Shown here: one piece after another, positions 48,224 through 58,812 of the stretch | How the letters are laid out: the number at the start of each line of letters is the position of its first letter | Numbering within the stretch: position 1 is the first letter of the stretch | The notes under the pieces: generated by a model | Database searches by the model: none | Seen by the model: the letters and a program-made list of their open reading frames with translations, nothing else | Told to the model about the DNA's origin: nothing | Assembly: GCF_040869045.1 (NCBI RefSeq) | Contig: NC_090322.1 | Span: forward strand, 272,888,662 to 272,952,661 | Length of the DNA stretch: 64,000 nt | Reading direction: 5' to 3' | Origin: Eurosta solidaginis | Taxonomy: Eukaryota > Arthropoda > Insecta > Diptera > Tephritidae | Translations under genes and position numbers: made by a program

Positions 48224-48326
48224 ATTGGTTGTATCACAAAATCAAAGAGCCTTGCACATAGTGTTTCCCCATCAGTTCCTAGATTCGCCTGAATGGTTTG
48301 GTGTATCCACAGACGATTATTTTCAG
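48224..48326 (+). CDS. bves: Popeye-domain protein, internal exon a
   Basis: The exon is preceded by a polypyrimidine-like TCTAACTTTTCAG and followed by GTATGTATA. Its first base completes a codon from an upstream exon; 34 codons follow. The peptide contains HIVFPHQFLDSPEWFG and ends DDYFQ. FLDSPEW is the insect form of the F(I/L)DSPEW/F motif that, with FQV(T/S), forms the cAMP-binding site of the Popeye domain in POPDC proteins (plasma-membrane proteins with three transmembrane segments and a cytosolic Popeye domain). The second motif is completed by the next exon (FQ|VS). No upstream exon (extracellular N-terminus, transmembrane segments, start of the domain) was identified, so the gene is partial here. 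I assign bves because insects have one clear POPDC-family gene under that name and the match to the family motifs is strong; this is from memory. Confidence 0.88.
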
Positions 48327-48563
48327 GTATGTATATATTTACCTAATATCATGAATGGACATCATATTTGTACATACGTGCATATGAATGTTAAGATCTA
48401 TGTAGAAATGTATTCACATATGTAGATGAAATTCTGAGTTTACTTATAGAATAACCTTTTATGTTATTATTTAATTGCGTTTGTGTTTTCCTTACTCATA
48501 AACATTTCTATCAAAAAAAATTGTGAATAATATTGACGTTTGATATAACAATTTAAACATCAG
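48327..48563 (+). other. bves: bves intron, 237 bp
   Basis: It begins GTATGTATAT and ends with TTTAAACATCAG. It is AT-rich with ATATG words and contains no repeat element, in contrast with the next intron. It joins the two exons in phase 0. Confidence 0.85.
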
Positions 48564-48713
48564 GTGTCTATAATGGCTATGGAGGAATCACGCGTTCTTA
48601 TTTGGCATCGTGACAAGTTAAAATTGTCTATAATGGCCGAACCGTTTCTGCAATCTGTTTTTGATCACATTTTGGGACGCGATGTCGTCAAAAAACTAAT
48701 GCAAGTAACGCAG
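48564..48713 (+). CDS. bves: Popeye-domain protein, internal exon b
   Basis: Exactly 50 codons in phase 0, with CAG before and GTTAGT after. The peptide begins VSIMAMEESRVLIWHRDKLK and ends with FDHILGRDVVKKLMQVTQ. This aligns with the second half of the Popeye domain in vertebrate POPDC proteins: V.I.A...CR.L.W.R..L......EPFL..IF....G.DI..KL. The conserved pieces are the RVLIW strand, the R-D-K-L turn, EPFL, and the GRDVVKKL helix that closes the cyclic-nucleotide-binding-like fold. No frameshift or stop, so the gene is presumably functional. The next exon lies 14.7 kb away. Confidence 0.92.
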
Positions 48714-49484
48714 GTTAGTAATGTGTATATATGTATGTATCCTATACCCAAATTCATAATGAGGCTATTAGAGTGCGAAAGTGGTGTAACCCACAATTTA
48801 TTTTGGTTACGGTTCTGGTCAAAGATACATTAATTATGTTAGTACCTTTAATACCACCTTTACGGTATCTATAAATATATTACGCTAGCACATTGTACTT
48901 GCATAGGACATAAAAAGCCAAATAGAAAAGAAAGAATGGTTCAAGCGCAACATTTTTTTTTAGTCTGGGGTAACTCCATTTTTGCGCTGATAGCCTTTTA
49001 TGTAAGCTATTCAAAATTGACATGTTTAACCGTTCATGGTATTTCTTAACCTTTTTCATATCTATTAGATGTTTAGAAAAGTTTTGAAAATTTTGAAACT
49101 GTGCCACCCATTGATTATAAATTTAACATAGCGCTATTTTTAAGTTGTTTTTGAAATCGTCTGCTGTTTTTAAGCATTTCCACTGTTGGTACGGGACATA
49201 TTGTGCACCTTAACTAAATTCAAACTATAAGTTTTTCAGGCAAACTGGAAATTTTTTGCCGTTTGCTAATATTACTCGAAATTTGCATATTCCAGGTAGA
49301 GGGCCCGCATTACGTTTTACGATACATGACCGTGGTCAATACTCATTTTTTAAACCTCAATGGGCACTTTCAGTGACCACAAGTGTTGAACGATTGTTGA
49401 GTGTTTATTTTCGGAACGCACCGTTAAGTGTTTTTTATCTACTCAACGCTTGCGATTTAACGTCCAATCACTGCTCATATTTTT
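48714..49484 (+). other. start of the long bves intron, before the first transposon
   Basis: It begins with the donor GTTAGTAATG. AT-rich; the short frames (48880-49107, 49256-49534) have no motif. Confidence 0.5.
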
Positions 49485-52020
49485 TATACTCAGTTGAGCA
49501 GAGCTCACAGAGTATATTAACTTTGATTGGATAACGGTTGGTTGTACAGGTATAAAGGAATCGAGATAGATATAGACTTCCATATATCAAAATCATCAGT
49601 ATCGAAAAAAAATTCGATTGAGCCATGTCCGTCCGTCCGTTAACACGATATCTTGAGTAAATTTTGAAGTATCTTGATGAAATTTGGTATGTAGGTTCCT
49701 GGGCACTCATCCCAGATCGTTATTTAAAATTAACGATATCGGACTATAACCACGCCCACTTTTTCAATATCGAAAATTTCGAAACATTGAAAAAGTGCGA
49801 TAATTCATTACCAAATACGGACAAAGCGATGAAACTTGGTAGTTGAGTTGAACTTATGACGCAGAATAGAAAACTAGTAAAATTTTGGACAATGGGCGTG
49901 GCACCGCCCACTTTTAAAAGAAGGTAATTTAGAAGTTTTGCAAGCTGTAATTTGGCAGTCGTTGAAGATATCATGATGAAATTTGGCAGCAACGTTACTC
50001 TTATTACTATATGTATGCTTAATAAAAATTAGCAAAATCGGAGAACGACCACGCCCACTTTTTAAAAAAAAATTTTTTTTAAGTCAAATTTTAAAAGAAA
50101 AGTTAATATCTTTACAGTATATAAGTAAATTATGTCAACATTCAACTCCAGTAATGATATGGTGCAACAAAATACAAAAATAAAAGAAATTTTCAAAATG
50201 GGAGTGGCTCCGCCCTTTTTCATTTAATTTGTCTAGGATACTTTTAATGCCATATGTCGAACAAAACATTACCAATCCTTGTGAAATTTGGTAGAGGCTT
50301 AGATTCTAGGACGATAACTGTTTTCTGTGAAAAAGGGCGAAATCGGTTGAAGCCACGCCCATTTTTTATACACAGTCGACGGTCCGTCCTTCCGCTCGGC
50401 CGTTAACACGATAAGCAAAAATCGATATCTATATCTTTACTAAACTCAGTTCACGTACTTATCTGAACTTACTTTGTATTGGTAAAAAAAATGGCCGAAA
50501 TCGGACTATGACCACGCCCACTTTTTCGATATCGAAAATTACTAAAAATGAAAAAAATGCCATAATATACCAAATACGAAAAAAGGGATGAAACATGGTA
50601 ATTGGATTGGTCTATTGACGCAAAATATAACTTTAGAAAAAACTTTGTAAAATGGGTGTGACACCTACCATATTAAGTAGAAGAAAATGAAAAAGTTCTG
50701 CAGGGCGAAATCAGGGGCCCGAAACTAGCGGTACCCGACAGAAGATGTTCTGGGTCACCCTGGTCCACATTTTGGTCGATATCTCGAAAACGCCTTCACA
50801 TATACAACTAAGGGCTACTCCCTTTTAAAACCCTCCTTAATACTTTTAATTTGATACCCATATCGTACAAACACATTCTAGAGTCACCCCGATATATCGA
50901 AAAAGCATCCACCTATAGAACTAAGGCCCACTCCCCTTTAAAATACTCATTATCACCTTTCGTTTGATACCCATATCGTACAAACAAATTCTAGATTCAG
51001 CCCTGGTCCACCTTTATGGCGATATCTCGAAAAGGCGTCCTCCCATAGAACTAAGGCCCACTCCGTTTTAAAACACTCATCAGCACCTTTCGTTTGATAC
51101 TCATATTGTACAAACGCATTCTAGAGTCACCCCTGGTCCACGTTTATGGCGATATCTCGAAAAGGCGTCCACTTATAGATTTAAGGCCCACTCCCTTTTA
51201 AAATACTCATTAACACCTTTCATTTGATACCCATATCGTACAAAAAAATTCTAGAGTCACCCCTGGTCCACCTTTATGGCGATATCTCGAAAAGGCGTCC
51301 TCCTATAGAACTTAGGCCCACTCCCTTTTAAAATACTCATTAACACTTTCATTTCATACCCATATCGTACAAAAAAATTCTAGAGTCACCACTGGTCCAC
51401 CTTTATGGCGATATCTCGAAAAGGCGTCCACCCATAGATCTAAGGCCCACTCCCTTTTAAAATACTCATTAACACCTTTCGTTTGATACACATATTGTAC
51501 AAACGCATTCTAGAGTCACCCCTGGTCCACCTTTATGGCGATTTCTCGAAAAGGCGTCCTCCTATAGAACTTGGGCCCATTCCCTTTTAAAATACTCATT
51601 AACATCTTTCATTTGATACCCATATCGTACAAACAAATTCTTGAGTCACCCCTGGTCCACCTTTATGGCGATATCTCGAAAAGGCGTCCTCCTATAGAAC
51701 TTAGGCCCACTCCCTTTTAAAATACTCATTAACAACTTTCATTTGATACCTGTATCGTACAAACAAATTCTAGAGTCAGCCCTGGTCCACCGTTATGGCG
51801 ATATCCCTAAATGGCGTCCATCTATAGAATTATGGCCCACTCCCTCTTAAAATACTCTTTAATACCTTCCATTTGATACACATGTCATACAAACACATTC
51901 CAGTGTTACCCTAGGTTCATTTTACTACGAGGTGTTTTTCCCTTATTTTGTTTGTTTCCATAGCTCTCAACTGAGTATGTAATGTTCGGTTACACCGGAA
52001 CTTAGCCTTCCTTACTTGTT
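49485..52020 (+). mobile_element. Helentron/DINE-1-like satellite element, copy D (2.5 kb), in the bves intron
   Basis: It starts TATACTCAGTTGAGCAGAG and ends CCTTACTTGTT. The head (to about 50745) is alignable with B and C along its full length but more diverged (for example CAGTATCGAAAAAAAATTCG, GGGAGTGGCTCCGCCC). The array is short. CTCAACTGAGT is at 51965-51975, and the hairpin has a substitution in its 3' arm (CACCGGAAC). It lies in the sense orientation of the gene. It shows that a copy with few monomers can be complete at both ends. Confidence 0.78.
50745..51915 (+). repeat. 130-bp satellite array in copy D (about 9 monomers)
   Basis: The core CTAGAGTCACCCCTGG recurs at about 130-bp steps from 50878 to 51900, with individual decay (CTAGATTCAGCCC, CTTGAGTCACC, one monomer missing about 20 bp after 50890). 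Neighbouring monomers differ more from each other than in B or C, so there was no recent amplification here. Confidence 0.93.
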
Positions 52021-52540
52021 TTTCGCTACATTCGCTCACCGTGTTTATTCGGCTATTCGGCATTTCTTTAACATTTTAAAGTGTTGGTTATAAATACAAA
52101 CTTTCCTCTTAATATTGTAGTGAAGTGTAAAAAAATAATTTAAAAGTTCATTTCCTTAAAGTTAAAAGATAATTATTTCGTTTGGAAGTTGGCTCAACTC
52201 GCCATTCAGAGAACAAATTTTTTATTTTCAATTTCTAAAAGTTCAACCCTGTTTAAAATACATACATATCGTTAGCTTCATGTGAAAATGTGCTAAGTCA
52301 CTTTTTTGGAAAAATTTTATTTTAATGCAGTTTTAAAACTGAATTCAAAATACATCGATCACAAAAAAAAAATATTATAATTTTTTATTTTTACGTGCTG
52401 TGGGCAATGATGTGTAAATGTGCTAAGTCGGCAGCTACTAAGTCAACCTGTCAATAATATCAATCTGAATTACTAGTCATTTCTTTGTGCGTGCATTTTA
52501 TTTATTTATTTAATTCATTCAGTCTAAAAGTACATGCTTT
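52021..52540 (+). other. intron spacer
   Basis: AT-rich. The phrase GTGCTAAGTC occurs at about 52290 and 52420 and again at 53600-53650, which hints at a dispersed repeat, but no element can be delimited. Confidence 0.4.
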
Positions 52541-52880
52541 GTTGTTGTTGTATTAACGATAAAGACACTCCCCGAAGGCTTTGGAGAGTGTTACCGATGT
52601 TGATGGTCTTTTTCCGGATATAGATCCGGTACGTTCCGGTAACAAAGCACTATTAAGGTACTAGCCGACCATCTCGGGAACGATTTATATGACCACATTA
52701 AACCTTATAGGCCACCCCGCCCTCCCCACCCCCTAGTTCCATGAGGAATTTGGGTCGCCAGAGCCTCGGCTGTCAATTAAACAGGATTCGCCACGGTTAC
52801 GTAAGGTTGACAATTGGGTTGGAGAAGGTATATATTGCGTTGGGTTGCGAACACAACCCCTTGAAATTGCGGTGACCATA
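52541..52880 (-). pseudogene. jockey-like retrotransposon 3' region, minus strand, with (AAC)n tail
   Basis: On the + strand it begins GTTGTTGTTGTATTAACGAT, the reverse complement of an AAC-repeat tail. It continues with GACACTCCCCGAAGGCTTTG, CCATCTCGGGAACGATTTAT, AGTTCCATGAGGAATTTGGG and ACAACCCCTTGAAATTG. I recall this sequence as a very common 3' end of tephritid jockey-type elements. That recognition is from memory. It has no open frame of its own and is therefore mostly 3' UTR. The reverse-transcriptase fragment at 53162-53482 on the same strand may be from the same copy. Confidence 0.6.
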
Positions 52881-53161
52881 ATCTACTTCAATTCTTACAT
52901 GTCGATAAACTACATGCTTTCTTACAGACTAGTTTAAAATAGAAAACAGTTCAAGCTTAAATTTATATAAGCTGTTATTAAAATTAATAACACTACTGAA
53001 TCGATTTGCTTGATGTATAGTCCAAGTTATAGGTTCATTCATAGCATAATTCGTTTTATGAGTTATTTCGATAAATAGTCTATTATGCCGAATCACACAG
53101 TGGAATATATGGAATGAACAAATTAGATAATTCAGAGCAATTCGTGCTAAAGTTTATTACA

Positions 53162-53482
53162 TTATAGGCAAGCATGAGTGAGATAAAATTTCTTCTGTAA
53201 TGCAAAGCCTGAAGAGCAAGCAATTTGTATGTTACGTCTACTTAACCCAACCATTGCAACAAATTTTGAAACAACGAAATCAATCTGACTAGAAAAAGAG
53301 AGTTTGGAGTCAAAAATTACACCCAAGTTTTTACTCTCTTGACAATGATTAAGAGATTTAGCATTTAGTTTATAGATAAAGTATGTGGCAGTTGTCTTTA
53401 TGGAACAAAACACAACACAGCATTTGTTTGAATTTAAAAATAAATTATTGTCTGCGCACCATCCGGAAAGAGAGTGCGGATC
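53162..53482 (-). pseudogene. non-LTR reverse-transcriptase fragment, minus strand
   Basis: Minus-strand translation from about 53482 gives DPHSLSGWCADNNLFLNSNK, then CCVVFCSIKT and, further on, KNLGVIFDSKLSFSSQIDFV. These are the W(C)..N.L.LN..KC..V.F and DLGV.(F)D.KLSF..HI motifs that follow the catalytic FADD region in jockey/I-type reverse transcriptases. The frame is open for about 107 codons and ends just after THACL. The catalytic motif and the rest are missing. Confidence 0.8.
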
Positions 53483-54701
53483 AGAACCGTTAGAAATAGT
53501 TTGACGAATAAATAGTATTTTTTTGTGAAATATATAGTTTTAGAGTTATATTTCAATCATTAAAGGGGAGGAGTGATGGGGAAAGATATTGAGTAAAAAG
53601 TGCTAAGTCAGGAGAAAAAATTTGTTTTGAGTGCTGAAATTGTGCTAAGTCATAAAATAGCTGCTGGGTTAGCATACATGATTTTTATTTATCTTTTTCA
53701 AAGCTTCTACACTCAGAAGTATTGCAACTCAGGTATCCTCATTCACAGTTTTGAAAAAAGGGTTATTTCAAAAGTCATTCATTTTTTTCGTCTCCTGTAA
53801 AGTGACTTGGCACATTTTCATATTAAGCTAACGATGTGTATATCAGTAACTGAAATAATAGGGGGACTCATGATAGCATATAAACTTATAAGGTGTAAAA
53901 TTATATCCATTTACACACGCGGTTATATGAACGCACCTAGTAATACTCTTGATAAACTTGATTGTTTTTCAGCTGTATTATTTCCAAAAAAATTTTTTTG
54001 ATTGTTATACAAATTAAAAAATGCCAAGATTAAGTGAAAAATCAAAACTAAAACGCATTTATTTGCTGACGTTGGAGATTTCTGATGAAAACGCCTGCTG
54101 TAATGTCTGCAAGGTTGCATTCCTTTGAGTTTACCGCGTTTACACAATGAAATGTGCGCGTAAATTTATACAAATCGTGTAAATGATTTTTCATACCAAA
54201 TTTGACAGCTCCTGCGTAAACTAGATAAATTTATACGTTTACACACTTTATAAGGCATTTATACGGTTACATGAGTCCCCCTAATATAAAAAGCTTGTTT
54301 GGCTCTTGCAAAAAAATTAGAAGTACATATCGCTCATTTGCTTCAATAGCGTCATAACTCAAATAACACAATTTTCCAGGAGAGCGATTCAAAGATTTTA
54401 ACTGCCATATGTTGCGCATATAAAGGCAGATTTTAATTTTTATAACACGTGCTAAATTTTTAACTGATCATGAAGTTTTTTTTATACAACATAGATCATG
54501 ATATTGGGTACGTTTATATGTTATTAACTCAAAAGTCATGTTTTTTGAGTTATGACGACGTTCCAGAGCGATGAAATGAGCGATTTATATATACGGTTTC
54601 GAAAATACATTCGCATTAGAAAAATATGGAAATTAAAATAAGTTATGTAAATGATTGGAAAATGCTTAATCGTATATAATATTTTGTATATGTACATACA
54701 G
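53483..54701 (+). other. intron spacer
   Basis: AT-rich with short frames. GTGCTAAGTC recurs at about 53604 and 53641. Positions 54130-54280 have repeated GTTTACAC / CGTTTACACA words. No boundary is clear. Confidence 0.4.
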
Positions 54702-54726
54702 TGACGGACAAAAGTCTACATACATC
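54702..54726. other. Tc1-type terminal inverted repeat, single end
   Basis: ACATACAGTGACGGACAAAAG followed by TCTACATA is the typical outer end of Tc1-like elements (CAGTG..GGACAAAAGT). TA precedes it. A similar word, ACAAAAGTCTACATA, in the same orientation, is at 57806-57820, next to the transposase remnant. No opposite end was found. Confidence 0.55.
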
Positions 54727-55029
54727 TCCTATATCCGCTGGATTAAAAGACTAATAAGTAACAACAACAAAATCTAATAACGCATCTGTAAATGTGTTTA
54801 CACAGACGCATTTTTATATATGTATGTAATACTCCTATATTGCTACGTCCGGCTAAGTACACTTTCAAACATCAGAGTGCCGATATATTGCAATCACAAA
54901 AATTTTGTAGGCTGTCTTGTTTTGATATCGAATTCAAAACTCATTCCGAGCATTTTCTATTAGCAATATAGGAGTATTACATGTACTTATGTATGTATGT
55001 ATGTGTATTTTAAACTTTTCTAATCATAA

Positions 55030-55369
55030 TCGGCGGCCACCGTGGTCGCCTACCACACCATATGCCCTGGGTTCACACCCCGGGCAAAGCAACATCAAAA
55101 TTATAGAAATAAGGTTTTTCAATTAGAAGAAAATTTTTCTAAGCGGGGTCGTCCCTCGGCAAGCGCTCTGATTGTATTTCTGCCATGAAAAGCTCTCAGT
55201 GAAAACTTATCTGCCTTGCAGATGCCGTTCGGAGTCGGCATAACACATGTAGGTCCCGTCCGGCCAATTTGTAGGGAAAATCAAGGGGAGCATGACGCAA
55301 ATTGGAAGAGAAGCTCGGCCTTAGATCTCTTCAGAGGTTATCGCACCTTACTTTTATTTATTTATTTAG
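55030..55369 (+). mobile_element. tRNA-related SINE with an internal deletion, + strand
   Basis: It begins CGGCGGCCACCGTGG, has a B-box-like GGGTTCACACCCCGGG (55070-55084), and continues with a body (CAATTAGAAGAAAATTTTTC, AAGCGGGGTCGTCCCTCGGC, GATGCCGTTCGGAGTCGGCA, GGTCCCGTCCGGCCAATTTG, AAGCTCGGCCTTAGATCTC) ending in an (ATTT)n tail. I recall the intact family from tephritid genomes as having GTGGTGTGATGGTAGCGTGC before the TACCACACC word, which would hold the A box. Here it is replaced by GTGGTCGCCTACCACACC, so the A box is missing. A 5'-truncated second copy is at 55413-55531. Confidence 0.7.
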
Positions 55370-55412
55370 TCTAGACCTGTTAAATTTGAATTAGCATCAG
55401 TAATCAATTAAT

Positions 55413-55531
55413 AAAAAAAATAAAAAAAAATAAATGTAAGGCGCGATAACCTCCGAAGAGATCTAAGGCCGAGCTTCTCTTCCAATTTGCGTCGTGCTCC
55501 TTTTGATTTTCCCTACAAATTGGCCGGACGG
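55413..55531 (-). mobile_element. 5'-truncated SINE inserted in hAT element 4, with 11-bp target duplication
   Basis: On the minus strand it reads CCGTCCGGCCAATTTGTAGG, AAAATCAAAAGGAGCACGAC, CTCGGCCTTAGATCTCTTCG, GGTTATCGCGCCTTACATTT and then a T-rich tail; this is the 3' third of the SINE at 55030-55369. It is flanked by an exact AATCAATTAAT at 55402-55412 and 55532-55542. A 5' truncation, an oligo tail and a direct duplication are the signature of target-primed reverse transcription. Confidence 0.85.
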
Positions 55532-56998
55532 AATCAATTAATTAGATGCCTATTTTAATGGGCAATGATTATTTTAATTGTTTTCCGAAAAAAGCAATTA
55601 CTAATTGATTACCATTAGAAAAAAATCAAAAAAAAAAAAAAAAATCATGATTTTTTCCGATTATTGAAAAAAATCATAAAAAAAAATTTTTTCGATTATT
55701 TTTGATTTTTTTTTGATTTTGTTTTGCTTATTTCTCCGCTTTGTGAAAGAAAAATTTTCCTTATAGTAAATCGTAAGCGCTTATCGGGGCGAACATGAAT
55801 ATATGTATACATGCAACATATAGGGCGAATAGTATATGAGCGTTGATTCAAACATATTCTCCGGTAAGTATACACACATCTGCATATTTTACTACACTCA
55901 TTTTATAAAATAATGTGGGATCGAAAACGGCGGTTTTTCTAATTACCCAGACAATATGTAAAAAAATGTTGGATTCATAGGTTGGCTTCCAAAAGCTTTC
56001 ATTTAGCAACGATCCCTTATGGTTTCATTCTTAAGTCTAGCAAATTTTGTATATCCAAAATATATATATTCATTATTTTGGATTACGTTATGGCTATGCA
56101 CTGATTATTTTGTACATACAAGTACATCGGTGGATGTAACGGTATATCGTGAGCGCTTATCTAGACATATATATACATACCCACCTACAAATTATCGTGT
56201 CTATAGATGTTACCGCATATTGTTTTACGACAAAACAATATGCTCAAAAAATATGTATGAGTAATACTACTTAGGTTGATAGCTTCACTTACAACTGGAG
56301 CGATCCTCTAAGTTGTCATTCATCATCATGATCAGTTGTCTAACCAAAAGTTGTTATACCCCAGATAAAATTATTAACATATGACCATGTACATTAGGTC
56401 GAAACTTGTTTTTTAATTTCTTATGATTACGTCTAGAATCTAAAAAATTTTATGGTTTGCAAAGTGAGCCATATTTTTAGTACTAACAATGGAAATTCCA
56501 AACACATTTGTTTGCCTATCATACATTATTTTTTTTTCGACATGGTTGGATATTTTGCAAGTCATGGTTGGACATTTTAAAAGTCTATAACAGCAGTCGG
56601 CTGCTAATACGTGTCCTAAAAGACTTAGCTTGACCTCAGTATTAATAATCCGAAGGCGGAAAACAAAAATTTTGAGTCGTTCAAAATATATTAACGAAGA
56701 AAAATGCTTATTTATGACAAGGCTCTCTAAATGGGACGAAGAACACTCACATAGTGGCGGTGATATGAAACCAATATAACTAAAATAAAGCGAACAATAT
56801 GATAAACTTTGATTTACAAAACAATCAGTGCATAGCCATAACTTAATCCAAAATAGCGGATATATTTATTTTAGATACAAAACAAAATTAGCTTTACTTA
56901 AGGATGACACCATAATTATTTTATATAATGAATGTAATAATGCGCATGTGTATATACTTACCTGAGAATATGTTTCAATCAACGCTCATATACTATTC

Positions 56999-57344
56999 CC
57001 CTTCAAAAATCGCGAGTACTCCATGCATGCATGTATGGAGTACTCGCTATGGACCAACCGAGTACTCCAAAATTAACCACAATTCATACAAAAAATATGG
57101 TCCAATTAACATTGCGATGTCCTAGGACTGGACCATATACTCCAGCTTCGCATTACATCAGAGTAATCCATGGAGTACCCACAGTCCAATAAACATGGTG
57201 TAGTGATTACAATCGTTAAAAACGAGCAATGATCGGCTTACAATGTGTTCGTGTAGAAACATGAGTTGGTCCATTGCTGCATTACAGTGGAGTATAATGG
57301 TAAGTACTCCAGTGGACCACATGATCCAACGATTTTTGCAGGGT
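56999..57344. mobile_element. 346-bp TIR element with CCCTKCAAAAATCG ends, nested in hAT element 4
   Basis: The left end is CCCTTCAAAAATCG and the right end is CGATTTTTGCAGGG (one mismatch). The opposite arm of the host hAT element preserves the uninterrupted site, AATAGT / GGGCG (about 55823), so the inserted segment can be delimited almost to the base. The apparent duplication is TC only. Internal words GGAGTACTC and TGGTCCA / TGGACCA repeat several times in both orientations. No ORF. Confidence 0.75.
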
Positions 57345-57794
57345 CGCCCTATATGTTGCATGTAGACATTCGCCTCGATAAGCGCTTGCGATTTACCATT
57401 GCATCCTAAAATGTACTTATATGCATGCAACAAACGAGAATTTTTCTTTCAACAAAGCGGAAAAATAATCAAAAAAATCAAAAGTAATCATTACTTTTGA
57501 TTATTTTTGATTTTTTTGATTATTTCTGTTTTTTTTTTTTTTGATTTTTTTTTCAATAATCGGAAAAAATTATGATATTTTTTTTGATTATTTTTTTAAT
57601 CAATTGAAAAGTAATCATTAAAAATAGAAAATAATGATAAGTAAGCATTAAATGGCGTTTAAAGAAAATAATCAATGGAACGGCTAATCACTACCATTAG
57701 TAATCATTATTTAACAGGTCTGATTTAATCATAACAAACTAAAAAATCCTTACATTTAAATTAAACACCAAAGTTATGGGAAAGGAACGTAAAA

Positions 57795-58330
57795 AAAACG
57801 TTTACAAAAGTCTACATAGAGTACACAAATAACATGTTGTAGAATTAACAACTTCACGTAACACTAAAATAATATTGTTTCTTAGTAATTAGTCGGCCCA
57901 CCATTGACATCAATAACAACTTGAAGCTGTCGTGGCATTATACTGTTCCAAGCTTCTATGACGGTAACAAAACTTTTTGCAGGAAATCCATTCCCTTTTC
58001 CCTGTGCACTTTCGCAAACTTCAAGCTAAGTTTACGGGTATTTCCAGAAATAAGAAGGTTTTTTCGTGGTGTTCTGCTGCTAACGCCGTTCTTTGGACTG
58101 TTCTTGAATGGACACAATTGCCTGATGAGCTTGCCATATATTCGGCTAACTTTTGAGGAGAATTTTTTGGATTTTTGTCAAAATAAAGCTGATGTATCGC
58201 CGAAAATAATGAACCTCATAAGAACATGTGTGATAATAATTTGACAAATGTCGCTTTGTAGCCCCCGTCGTGAATGCAATCAGGCGGTGTATGATCACAC
58301 GAAGAGTTGGTTAATAGCTTGCATCAACTC
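57795..58330 (-). pseudogene. Tc1-like transposase remnant, minus strand
   Basis: Minus-strand translation shows QKLAEYMASSSGNCVHSRTV and QR (about 58160-58090), the second helix-turn-helix of a Tc1 transposase. In a shifted frame follow NGVSSRTPRKNLLISGNTRK and KFAKVHREKG (about 58090-57990), matching R..KP.I...NR..RL.FA..H. Then, after a further shift, EAWNSIMPRQLQVVIDVNGG and PTNY before a stop at 57882-57884, matching the family's C-terminus (W..I....MPRRLQ.VI.AKGG.TKY). The whole catalytic DDE core between them is deleted. The outer end ACAAAAGTCTACATA is at 57806-57820. It is dead. Confidence 0.85.
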
Positions 58331-58589
58331 CTATACAACATATGCTCGCACAGGCGCATTCCTTCGGATTGAAATTTAAGTGTTCTTAGTCCAGTCCACA
58401 AGAAAGGCAATTTTCATTCGAACTAAATGTAATTTTACTTTGCATACTAATAGAAAGGTCGTAATTCGTAATTTAAAAGTTTGGTTAAAAAGAACGAATC
58501 TCAGACAGCCTGTCAATAAGGCCGTATCTGAGCGAAGGCGGACAAAAAATTACCACCTTTAAAATAAAAAAAAATTATTTTAGGTATTA

Positions 58590-58812
58590 ATGAGCTTAAC
58601 ACCGGTAAATAATAATTGTTATTCAATTGTTATTTTTGTTTATTGGGAAAAACTGAAAAGAAGGACACATTTACTGGCATATTGCAATGGTACCATTTCG
58701 AAAACCGCCACGTTTTATTTTTTTATTTATTTCAACAGGTTTTACTGGGTATCGAACCATGGTCAAACTGCTGAAATCACAATCGCCTCACCATTGGGCT
58801 ATTGTGTTGTAT
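58590..58812 (-). mobile_element. tRNA-derived SINE, minus strand
   Basis: On the minus strand an A box, TAGCCCAATGG (complement of 58791-58801), fits TRGCNNANNGG, and a B box, GGTTCGATACC (complement of 58748-58758), fits GGTTCRANNCC exactly. They are 32 bp apart, the spacing of a tRNA gene. The acceptor and T stems do not pair well, so it is tRNA-derived rather than a tRNA gene. The body runs to CTTCTTTTCAGTTTTTCCCA and AATAACAATTGAATAACAAT near 58600-58660. The same 3' body occurs on the + strand at 62335-62408. This is an internal pol III promoter element in the bves intron. Confidence 0.75.

Larger units (their letters stand above)
55372..57722. mobile_element. palindromic hAT-type element 4 with nested insertions
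   Basis: The ends are TAGACCTGTTAAAT and ATTTAACAGGTCTG. Flanking octamers are ATTTAGTC (55364-55371) and ATTTAATC (57723-57730), matching at 7 of 8 positions, which fits a hAT duplication. The arms are long inverted repeats. Left pieces ATAGGGCGAATAGTATATGAGCG (about 55820), TTGATTCAAACATATTCTCC (55852) and TTTGGATTACGTTATGGCTATGCACTGATT (about 56077) occur inverted at about 57350/56990, 56963 and 56825. The subterminal zone is full of GTAATCATTA / AATCAATTA and runs of GATTATTTTTGATTTTTT. No transposase. Two later insertions sit inside (55413-55531, 56999-57344). Without them it is about 1.9 kb. Confidence 0.8.

Noticed and set aside
48564..48833. An 89-codon single-exon ORF
   Set aside because: Only the first 50 codons are coding; the frame runs past the GTTAGT donor at 48714 into intron sequence by chance.
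58741..58812. A functional tRNA gene
   Set aside because: A and B boxes are good but acceptor and T-arm pairing is poor, and the sequence continues into a repeated SINE body. tRNA-derived SINE is the better reading.
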